A stretch of DNA of 64,000 nucleotides from Guptibacillus hwajinpoensis (GTDB taxonomy: Bacteria; Bacillota; Bacilli; Bacillales; Guptibacillaceae): assembly GCF_005144865.1 (NCBI RefSeq), contig NZ_SWFM01000002.1:620001-684000 (forward strand), written 5' to 3'. Shown one piece after another: positions 1 to 6,626 of this stretch. The notes below the pieces were generated by a model. It did no database searches, was not told the DNA's origin, and worked only from the letters and a program-made list of their open reading frames with translations. Position 1 is the first letter of the stretch. Each line of letters begins with the position of its first letter. A program made the position numbers and the translations under genes.

Positions 1-1
1 A

Positions 2-175
2 AATGAAGAGGCATTTGAAGAAACTGATGACCTCAATTGGTTACACTGGATGCTTGAAAATAGCAAACAAAGAGACATCATCGAGAAGAAATACCGCAAC
101 GAAGCGCAAATCAGAAACCTGGAGAAACATATCCGTCCTGAATTAATTGAAGTGATTAGACGATTCGTCGACTAA
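2..175 (+). CDS. C-terminal fragment of an unidentified protein
   Basis: An open frame enters from the left edge of the window and runs 57 codons to a TAA. The visible part is strongly charged and probably helical, with a KQRDIIEKKYRNEAQIRN-like stretch and the end IEVIRRFVD. I do not recognise the family and the start lies outside the window. A hairpin terminator follows directly, which supports a genuine gene end. Function unknown. Confidence 0.55.
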   Translation, partial: NEEAFEETDDLNWLHWMLENSKQRDIIEKKYRNEAQIRNLEKHIRPELIEVIRRFVD

Positions 176-179
176 TGAA

Positions 180-214
180 AAGAGCCGGTCCCAGGGAATG
201 GGTCCGGCTCTTAT
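180..214 (+). terminator. Rho-independent terminator
   Basis: The arms agagccgg and ccggctct enclose a short loop and are followed by a T-rich run. It lies 5 bp after the stop of the partial gene. Confidence 0.7.
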
Positions 215-380
215 TATCCTTATAATCAAAAGGGGGGATTAAAGGGATTACTTAATGTTTCGGTTTAGTGAAACCGGAGTTGGGGGTAGATGAAAAAGGA
301 AGATAAATCTAGCATATGAGAACATTATAAAGATTAAATCATGCTAGTATGAATGAAAGATAGCGGAAGGAGAGATGGAA

Positions 381-1373
381 TTGGAACTGAGATTTGGAAT
401 TATGGGTACAGCGAATATTGCTAGAAAAGCAGTGATTCCAGCAATAACGAATTCTGATCATGCTAAGGTAGTAAGTGTGGCAAGTGGTAGCGGACGCGCG
501 AAAGAGTTTGCAGAAGAAATGGGAATTAAAAGGTTTCATGATAGCTATGAAGCAATGCTTGAGGATGACTCAATTGATGCAGTCTATATTCCACTCCCAA
601 ACACATTACATAAGAAGTGGACAATTGAGGCAGCTAGAAAAGGGAAACATGTTTTATGTGAAAAGCCTGCTGCTATTACAGTTGAAGATGCGATGGAGAT
701 GGTACAAGCCTGTGAAGATAATGGAGTCACCTTCATGGAAGCCTTTATGTATCAATTTCATCCACAGCACAATGTAGTGAGAGATGTGATTGCTTCAGGT
801 GAAATTGGTGATGTCAAACACATGCGCTCTACCTTTTCGTTCTTTTTAGGCGATAGACCAGAGAATATTCGCTTAAACCGTGAACTGGGTGGAGGTAGCA
901 TCTGGGATGTAGGGTGTTATTGCATTCACTCTTCTCGTCACATTCTTGGAAATGAACCGACCAAGGTATATGTAGAAGGAAATGTACCTGCAGAAGTAGG
1001 CGTCGACATGTCTGCAGCAGGTATTTTAACATTTGCGAACGGCGTTACAGCTTCATTCGACTGTAGCTTTGAGCGACAGATGAGCAATATGTACGAAGTA
1101 CTTGGAACAAAAGGAAGTATTAAAGTTCCATATGCATATCGTCCAGATGCACCTGGAGCTAGCGGCATTGTTCAAGTGACAACTAGTGAAGGCGAAGTGA
1201 GAGAAGAAACGGTTAATGGAGAACAGTATACGTTAATGATTGATCATTTCGCTCAGTGTATTGCGACTGGGGAGACACCTTCCTATTCAGGTGAAGCAAC
1301 GGTTAACAACTTGAAAGCAATTGAAGCATGCTATCGATCACTAGATAATAATAGTCCGATTGAGATGGCTTAA
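381..1373 (+). CDS. Gfo/Idh/MocA family NAD(P)-dependent oxidoreductase
   Basis: Predicted cytosolic dehydrogenase of about 330 aa, the usual length of the family. The N-terminal Rossmann fold starts with a GIMGTANIA motif, and the conserved cofactor/substrate-site segment CEKPAA follows near residue 95. The C-terminal half is the GFO_IDH_MocA alpha/beta domain. The family oxidises sugars, inositols or trans-dihydrodiols; the sequence does not fix the substrate. The ATG at 375 sits only 2 bases after AAGGAG (367-372), so the TTG at 381, 8 bases away, is the better start; ATG 375 remains possible. It is monocistronic, ending at a bidirectional terminator shared with the convergent HAD gene. 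Confidence 0.88.
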   Translation: MELRFGIMGTANIARKAVIPAITNSDHAKVVSVASGSGRAKEFAEEMGIKRFHDSYEAMLEDDSIDAVYIPLPNTLHKKWTIEAARKGKHVLCEKPAAITVEDAMEMVQACEDNGVTFMEAFMYQFHPQHNVVRDVIASGEIGDVKHMRSTFSFFLGDRPENIRLNRELGGGSIWDVGCYCIHSSRHILGNEPTKVYVEGNVPAEVGVDMSAAGILTFANGVTASFDCSFERQMSNMYEVLGTKGSIKVPYAYRPDAPGASGIVQVTTSEGEVREETVNGEQYTLMIDHFAQCIATGETPSYSGEATVNNLKAIEACYRSLDNNSPIEMA

Positions 1374-1375
1374 TG

Positions 1376-1411
1376 AAAAAGCACATTGGCTTAAGAGCCA
1401 ATGTGCTTTTT
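1376..1411. terminator. Bidirectional terminator between convergent genes
   Basis: Near-perfect hairpin with arms gcacattggct and agccaatgtgc around a taag loop, with A-run and T-run on the two sides. It can end transcription from both directions. It overlaps the last codons of the HAD gene on the minus strand. Confidence 0.85.
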
Positions 1412-2170
1412 CAATAAATCTTTTGTGCCTTCTGAGTAAGGATTAGAACTGGATACGGTCGTGATGTTCTCTTCATGAGGTTCATCACCTTCACCAACCC
1501 AGTGAAATGTAATATTGGAAAGTCCATGATCTCTTGCCGTTACTGCCATGACCATATCACCGCCACTATCCCCGAAAACAAATACTTCTTCTGGTTTCGA
1601 TATCTCCTCTAGAATCCATTTCGCACCAATTTTTTTAGATAAGTCTGGATGAATAACGTCTACGCCATATGTGGAAACAACTGTTTTATTACCAGAATTC
1701 GTTGCAATCGATTCAACATCGTCTGCGTAGTCACGGAGAGCCTGGCGTGTTTTATTTAAGTGGTCTTTGTCACCCGGATCGCCATGAATTGCTTCTACCG
1801 TTCCCATCGATTCCTTTGTTTGATCCCATTGAATTAAACCGTTGTATTCGTCTTTTTGGCTTACATTGTATAACTTCTCTTTGACGTGATCTGATACAAC
1901 ATAATGGTCATCAAGATTCCATGAAGAAATGTCAGTCCCGCGGCCTTTAATAGCACCATGCTCTGATACGCAATAAAGCGAAGACCAATCTAAATCGCTT
2001 CTGAAAAGAGGGAATAAATTGTCCCCAAGCCATCCTCTTGATCGTCCTGTCACAAATGAGATAACATGTCCATCTTCTGCTAATTTCTCAATCATCTTCA
2101 CCGCATCGTGATCAGGTCTAGCATTCTCATCTGTTAGAACTCCATCAACATCAAACATATAAAATGCCAT
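1391..2170 (-). CDS. HAD superfamily hydrolase (Cof/SPP-like phosphatase)
   Basis: A 259-aa cytosolic haloacid-dehalogenase-type phosphatase. All four HAD motifs are visible: motif I DVDGVLTD at residues 7-14 with the Asp nucleophile, motif II in FVTGR, motif III Lys around SKKIGAKW, and motif IV FGDSGGD near residue 200. The long cap between motifs II and III resembles the IIB (Cof, sucrose-phosphatase) type. Such enzymes dephosphorylate sugar phosphates or cofactors; the substrate cannot be named. Start ATG is preceded by AGGAG. Single gene, convergent with the Gfo/Idh/MocA gene. Confidence 0.85.
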   Translation of the reverse strand: MAFYMFDVDGVLTDENARPDHDAVKMIEKLAEDGHVISFVTGRSRGWLGDNLFPLFRSDLDWSSLYCVSEHGAIKGRGTDISSWNLDDHYVVSDHVKEKLYNVSQKDEYNGLIQWDQTKESMGTVEAIHGDPGDKDHLNKTRQALRDYADDVESIATNSGNKTVVSTYGVDVIHPDLSKKIGAKWILEEISKPEEVFVFGDSGGDMVMAVTARDHGLSNITFHWVGEGDEPHEENITTVSSSNPYSEGTKDLLKKHIGS

Positions 2171-2244
2171 GTCAGCACACGCTCCTGTTCTGTTAGTGAA
2201 CTTATGACCAGTATTATAGCGTTATAAGGGAAGGGAGGGCAAAT

Positions 2245-2273
2245 AAAAAAGAGAGGAAATTGTTCCTCTCTTA
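2245..2273 (-). terminator. Terminator of the regulator-peptide operon
   Basis: Arms aagagagga and tcctctctt with a six-base loop, followed on the minus strand by a T-run. It begins about 7 bp after the stop of the pro-peptide gene and closes the two-gene cassette. Confidence 0.75.
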
Positions 2274-2279
2274 AATGTG

Positions 2280-2486
2280 TTATAGGTTTACTTGCTCTGA
2301 TGGTGTACCGATGGATTCTGGAAATTTCTCATGGTCTGTTGTTGGTGTTCCAATGGATTCAGGAAACTTTTCATGGTTTATTGTTGGAGCATCAATAGAC
2401 TCTGGAAATTTCTCGTGGTTTGTTCCAACAACAGTAAATGCAGCCAACGTGAAAACTGTAGCTAAACCGATAGTGATTTTTTTCAT
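2280..2486 (-). CDS. Secreted pro-peptide with three tandem copies of HEKFPESI (putative quorum-sensing pheromone)
   Basis: Small 68-aa gene placed 13 bp after the HTH-TPR regulator, in the same operon. The start ATG at 2486 has AGGGAG about 8 bases upstream. Residues 1-21 form a signal peptide (MKK, then a hydrophobic core TIGLATVFTLAAFTVVG). The rest is three 14-residue units, each starting HEKFPESI and ending in GTPT, DAPT or GTPS. Between copies seven of the eight HEKFPESI codons differ, all synonymously, so selection appears to keep the peptide rather than the DNA. Layout matches RRNPP pairs such as NprR-NprX and Rap-Phr, where the exported peptide is trimmed, re-imported and binds the regulator. 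The mature ends are unknown. An upstream in-frame ATG at 2555 lies inside the regulator gene and is not favoured. Confidence 0.75.
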   Translation of the reverse strand: MKKITIGLATVFTLAAFTVVGTNHEKFPESIDAPTINHEKFPESIGTPTTDHEKFPESIGTPSEQVNL

Positions 2487-2499
2487 TTTAAACTCTCCC

Positions 2500-3765
2500 T
2501 TAATTGATAATTTTTTTTCTGGCATCATTGGCCAGTCTATAAAAGTAACTAGCATTTTTGTAATGTGAGTGATGATTAAAATAGTCTGCTAGTTTTTCAC
2601 AATAATCAGTAACGTACTTCCACGATTGTTTCTCTTGAAAGTAAGGAATAGCCTCATCTTTTAATAAGGATTCGTATTCACTGTTAAAAGACTGTTTAAC
2701 TTGATGATCTAAAATCTTGAAATGGTAAACGTAATTAATTACTTCATTTTCAAGGGCTTGTTCTAAACCTTGAGTTAGCCATTTCTTTGCTTCATCTACC
2801 TTATCTAACTTGTTATATTCAATAGCTATTAGATATATAGTTTGGACAATGTCTTCAGATGAATTTTCGGAAATGCATTGCAATCCAGATTTGTAATAAT
2901 CCAATGCTTCTATGGATAATCCCATTGCCGCTGAAACTAAACCAAGGTTATGAAAGACGATACTTTTAAGAAATTTAGCATTGAAAGATTCAGCATACTT
3001 TAAAGCATTTTTTAAATGATTAGTAGCTTCCTCGTAGTTCAATATTCTAAAATTATTAATTCCTAAAAGAACCTCAATATCGGCACTTCTTTTAAAATTA
3101 TATTCCTGATTAAATAAAGCAAGGGCTTTAACGGCATGATTATTCGATAATGCAACTTGATATAGTCTTCCGTGTACAAGAGCTTTTTGATAATAGAATT
3201 CGCTTATTTCTCCTATATCTAAACTCATTGTTTTACTAAGTTTTTCTGCCTTTTTGTATGCTTCAAGAGACTCAGCAAACTTCTTTAATTGATAATAGTA
3301 TAGTCCTAAGAAGTAATGGTAGTAGAACTCCAATTGATGGTTAAGACTTTCTTGTACAACGTAAAGTTGTTCAAGTAGCGTGTTAGACTTATCTAGTTCT
3401 TGTTTAAGGATGTGGTATCGGAATTGATAAAGAAGGTAAGTAGTTAACAGAGAAGGGTTTTCGATTGATTGAAACTCTTGTTCTAATAACAGTTTCTTTT
3501 TTTCTACTTGCTCAAAGTCTCTGATCCTCATCTCCCTATACCATTCTTGAAGTTTGTTTGTAACTTCAGTAATTTTATCCTCATCGTCGACTTGATCAAG
3601 AGAAACACCCAGTTCTTTACACAAGTGCTCGACAAGTTCTTCACTCGGCTGGGCAAGTCCGTGTTCAATTTTGCTTAAATATGGAATAGAACAGATCCCG
3701 GAAGCAAGTTGTTCTTGCGTGATGCCTTTCATTTGTCTAAAGTAACGAATTTTTGCCCCTATCAT
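2500..3765 (-). CDS. RRNPP-family HTH-TPR transcriptional regulator (NprR-like)
   Basis: Cytosolic regulator of 421 aa, close to the length of NprR. Residues 5-60 are an Xre-type helix-turn-helix (MKGITQEQLASGICSIPYLS, then KIEHG). The remainder is helical with tetratricopeptide-like repeats, for example FYYHYFLGLYYYQLKKF and FHNLGLVSAAMG. In this family the TPR superhelix binds a re-imported signalling peptide that switches DNA binding; NprR also binds Spo0F. The start ATG at 3765 has GGGAG at good spacing and gives the usual MIGxxIRxxR opening; the open frame extends 45 codons further upstream but lacks a good site. The downstream repeat peptide is the probable ligand. PlcR-like is the alternative subgroup. 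Confidence 0.85.
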   Translation of the reverse strand: MIGAKIRYFRQMKGITQEQLASGICSIPYLSKIEHGLAQPSEELVEHLCKELGVSLDQVDDEDKITEVTNKLQEWYREMRIRDFEQVEKKKLLLEQEFQSIENPSLLTTYLLYQFRYHILKQELDKSNTLLEQLYVVQESLNHQLEFYYHYFLGLYYYQLKKFAESLEAYKKAEKLSKTMSLDIGEISEFYYQKALVHGRLYQVALSNNHAVKALALFNQEYNFKRSADIEVLLGINNFRILNYEEATNHLKNALKYAESFNAKFLKSIVFHNLGLVSAAMGLSIEALDYYKSGLQCISENSSEDIVQTIYLIAIEYNKLDKVDEAKKWLTQGLEQALENEVINYVYHFKILDHQVKQSFNSEYESLLKDEAIPYFQEKQSWKYVTDYCEKLADYFNHHSHYKNASYFYRLANDARKKIIN

Positions 3766-3906
3766 TCTTTGCTCCCTTTCTCCTAGAACTATTTGATTAC
3801 AGTTTACTAAAAATTCACAGAAAAGAGAATAGTTTTGAGGTTGGGAAATACACATCGTTTTTTGGCGTTTTAAGTCCCTTTTTCTAGACAGGTTTCCCAA
3901 CAGGTC

Positions 3907-3915
3907 TTTGTCGAA
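3907..3915. promoter_or_regulatory. Spo0A-box-like site
   Basis: TTTGTCGAA, a match to the Bacillus 0A-box consensus TTTGTCRAA. It lies in the divergent region between the regulator (minus) and the 49-aa gene (plus), and could serve either. Based on sequence match only. Confidence 0.35.
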
Positions 3916-3981
3916 TGAATTTTCGAACTATACAGATCATTATATGGTAGAATGATGGAAATGAAAAGGAGGTGACAAAAA

Positions 3982-4131
3982 TTGCAGGAAGATCGACTTG
4001 AGCGAGTAGAAAATATGATTACTAATTTGATTCAGATTATTGGAAGCATGCGAAAAGAACAGCACATCCTCGAAGAAAAACTTCAAACTCTTCAGCAACA
4101 GCAGCAATACCTCCTTCATGAACGCGTCTAA
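3982..4131 (+). CDS. 49-aa coiled-coil microprotein, unknown function
   Basis: A short gene starting at TTG 3982 with a near-ideal ribosome binding site, AAGGAGGTGA, 5 bases upstream. The product is amphipathic and helical with regularly spaced hydrophobic residues (LERVENMITNLIQIIGSM) and a Gln-rich tail containing QQQQQ, so a short coiled coil or dimerising helix is likely. There is no signal peptide. It is divergent from the RRNPP regulator, with a 216-bp shared upstream region. No family recognised. The long antisense frame over the same bases has no comparable ribosome binding site. Confidence 0.6.
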   Translation: MQEDRLERVENMITNLIQIIGSMRKEQHILEEKLQTLQQQQQYLLHERV

Positions 4132-4221
4132 TCCTTCAGTCATCTATTTCAAAACCTTTTCTAATAAATCGATACATTTCACCATATTTTTCTAACCTCT
4201 AATGTGATACTATTCTAGTGA

Positions 4222-4230
4222 TTTGTCGAA
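4222..4230. promoter_or_regulatory. Spo0A-box-like site
   Basis: Second TTTGTCGAA, 60 bp upstream of the subtilase gene start. A related half-site (attcg) follows closely. Sequence match only. Confidence 0.3.
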
Positions 4231-4289
4231 AAATTCGTTATATACTCGTAATAATGAATAAGTAACAAACCACGGGAGAGGTGTCACAA

Positions 4290-6365
4290 CTGAAGTCTAA
4301 ACATATTCTATTTTTATTTCTTTTGAGTTTCTTTTTTTCATTAAACCCTGAGGTTTTTGAAGCGGAAACAGATAAAAACACGGAACGTCTACTCGTTACA
4401 TACGAAACTACCAAAAGTCCATCTCGTACATTTGAACAGCCATCGAAAGTGGATGTGATTGAGGTACCAGAAACGGAAGTGGAAGAAACGATTGACCTCC
4501 TTATTTCAAAGAAAGAGGTTAAACATGTTGAAAAAGATCAGCCGGTCTTCCTTATGGGGGGCTCTGAACCAAATGATCCATTCTTCACTTACCAGAAAAC
4601 CTGGATCAATCAAATCCATTTATCGAAGAGTTGGAATCTAGCATCTACTAAGAAAAGCACCCAGACTGTTGCTGTTATTGATTCGGGAGTTGATTTAACT
4701 CATCCAGATCTGAAGGCAAATATAGTAGACGGTGTTAACTTAGTAACACCTAAAAAACCAGCTCAGGATGTTGACGGTCATGGAACTAGAGTGACAGGAC
4801 TTATAGCAGCAGAAACAAACAACAATCTAGGAATTGTTTCTCCATCTCGAGGAACATCAATTATGCCGATTAAGGTTACTGAAAACGGAAAAGGTGATTT
4901 ATCAAGCGTTGTACAAGGAATACGGTACGCGATTGATCATGATGCAGATGTTATTAACTTAAGTCTAGGAAGCTACAACCATTCATATGCATTAAGAACC
5001 GTCATCGAAGAAGCTGCAGCAGAAGATATTCTAGTCGTTGGGGCTGCGGGGAATGATAATGAATCGTCCGTCGTTTATCCTGCAGCATATCCTGATGTTC
5101 TAGCCGTTGCTGCTGTAGAAACAGGAACAAACGAGAAAGCTTCCTTTTCCAATTACGGGTCACTCGTTGATCTTGCAACGCCAGGAACTGACATCTATAG
5201 TACATCGTTAAATGGTACATATGCTTTTGATAAAGGAACGAGCATGGCTGCACCAATTGCAACATCATCAGCAGTGTTGATAAATGAATCTGCCCCTTAT
5301 TTAACGAGTAAGCAAACCATTAAACTCATGAAAGAGACGGCTGATCCGGTCAATCCGAGTTATTCTCTTGGAAGTGGACTATTGAATGTCGATTCAGCTG
5401 TACAAGGCATTACCGAGTATAACCGGATATACGGAAACACAGCTATCGAAACAGCTGTTGAAATCGCTAAAAGTAACTGGAACAAGTTAGAGGAACAAAC
5501 CTTGGATATAGAGGGGGAAAGGATTAGTGGTAAATTTGTAATCCTTGCAAGGTCCGACGAATTTCCTGATAGTCTCGCTGCTTCTCCACTGGCTTCTAAA
5601 CTTGGAAGTCCGATATTGTTAACGAAAAAGACTGGTGTATCTTCTGAAGTGTTAACTGAATTAAAAAGATTACATGCTGATCACGTATTTGTCATAGGTG
5701 GCAGAAATGCTATACCAGAAAAGATATCAAATGAGATTAAATCAGCTGGAATCAACACACTTCGCATTGGTGGTGCAAATCGGTACGAGACTGCAACTGA
5801 AATTGCGAGCCTTGTCAATGGTGATAATTTGGATCAAGCATTCGTTGTGTCTGGAGAAAAATTTCCAGACGCGCTCTCAATTTCATCATTTGCGGCAAGA
5901 TTCGGAGCACCCGTTCTTTTTACAAAGCAAAGTACTTTACCAAAGGAAACAAAAACTTACCTTAATAAAAATGTCCCGGAAAGAGCATACGTAATAGGTG
6001 GTAAAGAAGTGGTTAGTGACGCTTCCTATACTTCTATTCCTTCAAAAGAGCTTGAACGAATAGGAGGAGAGGACCGTTATGATACGAATTTTAAAGTACT
6101 GCTGCGTTTCGGGGCATCTTCAACGAGTAAGAAGACATATTTTGCTACAGGTCTTAAGTTCCCGGATGCTTTAACAGGTGGAGCTGCTGCGTCATTGTCA
6201 GGTGACGCTATCGTTTTGCTTCATCCTACGAGGTATACTGAACCTCTGGAAAAGTCAGTTCGCTATTTAACAAATCAGAGCATCAAAGACTACCGGATTC
6301 TAGGTGGCCCACAAGCCATCTCACCAGAGAAAGCATGGTCTATTGATCGATTGCTAGAACAATAG
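4290..6365 (+). CDS. Exported subtilisin-like (S8) protease with three CW_binding_2 repeats
   Basis: Secreted, wall-associated serine protease of about 691 aa. Order: signal peptide (KSKHILFLFLLSFFF), an I9-like propeptide to about residue 90, S8 catalytic domain about 105-375, then three CW_binding_2 modules to the C-terminus (RIYGNTAIETA, RIGGANRYETA, RIGGEDRYDT). Counting from an in-frame GTG at 4281, the catalytic residues are D134 (VIDSG), H167 (DGHGT), N258 and S321 (GTSMAAP), all present. That GTG lies inside the GGGAGAGGTG ribosome binding site (4274-4283); CTG 4290, six bases downstream, gives a normal MKSKH signal peptide and is preferred, though a CTG start is unusual. Likely role: extracellular protein processing at the wall. 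Confidence 0.85.
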   Translation: MKSKHILFLFLLSFFFSLNPEVFEAETDKNTERLLVTYETTKSPSRTFEQPSKVDVIEVPETEVEETIDLLISKKEVKHVEKDQPVFLMGGSEPNDPFFTYQKTWINQIHLSKSWNLASTKKSTQTVAVIDSGVDLTHPDLKANIVDGVNLVTPKKPAQDVDGHGTRVTGLIAAETNNNLGIVSPSRGTSIMPIKVTENGKGDLSSVVQGIRYAIDHDADVINLSLGSYNHSYALRTVIEEAAAEDILVVGAAGNDNESSVVYPAAYPDVLAVAAVETGTNEKASFSNYGSLVDLATPGTDIYSTSLNGTYAFDKGTSMAAPIATSSAVLINESAPYLTSKQTIKLMKETADPVNPSYSLGSGLLNVDSAVQGITEYNRIYGNTAIETAVEIAKSNWNKLEEQTLDIEGERISGKFVILARSDEFPDSLAASPLASKLGSPILLTKKTGVSSEVLTELKRLHADHVFVIGGRNAIPEKISNEIKSAGINTLRIGGANRYETATEIASLVNGDNLDQAFVVSGEKFPDALSISSFAARFGAPVLFTKQSTLPKETKTYLNKNVPERAYVIGGKEVVSDASYTSIPSKELERIGGEDRYDTNFKVLLRFGASSTSKKTYFATGLKFPDALTGGAAASLSGDAIVLLHPTRYTEPLEKSVRYLTNQSIKDYRILGGPQAISPEKAWSIDRLLEQ

Positions 6366-6377
6366 AATAGTTGTTGA

Positions 6378-6406
6378 AGACGTCAGTTCAAACACTGGCG
6401 TTTTTG
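6378..6406 (+). terminator. Rho-independent terminator
   Basis: Arms acgtcagt and actggcgt around tcaaac, followed by TTTTT, just after the first subtilase gene. Confidence 0.75.
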
Positions 6407-6512
6407 TCGTTTATAGGCCAAATATCACCTTCCATTATTAGGCTTTTATGGACAAAAGCCCTAAATTATCTACAAAATATCAAAAATATTTCACAATTTT
6501 TACATTTATTGA

Positions 6513-6541
6513 TTGACTACCTTATATTTTCAAATTAAACT
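6513..6541 (+). promoter_or_regulatory. Candidate SigA promoter of the second subtilase gene
   Basis: TTGACT and TAAACT separated by 17 bp, about 85 bp before the start codon, in an AT-rich region. The -35 is good and the -10 only fair. Confidence 0.4.
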
Positions 6542-6626
6542 GAAAATAGTGAATTATTATAATAATATATTGCTTAAGGAGGGGCGATTGGCAGGTTTTC
6601 ACAAATTAAAAGGGGGATTTTTATAA

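Noticed and set aside
240..320. Two tiny frames (12 and 9 codons) with G-rich upstream sequence before the Gfo/Idh/MocA gene
   Set aside because: Too short to support as leader peptides; no attenuator-like structure follows.
2275..2568. Plus-strand frame with repeats DSGNFSW opposite the pro-peptide gene
   Set aside because: It is the complement of the HEKFPESI repeats; it has no signal peptide start or ribosome binding site, and codon variation is synonymous only on the minus strand.
3940..4143. Minus-strand 67-codon frame over the coiled-coil microprotein
   Set aside because: No ribosome binding site, Phe/Leu-rich composition expected from an antisense frame, and the plus-strand gene has a near-ideal AAGGAGGTGA.
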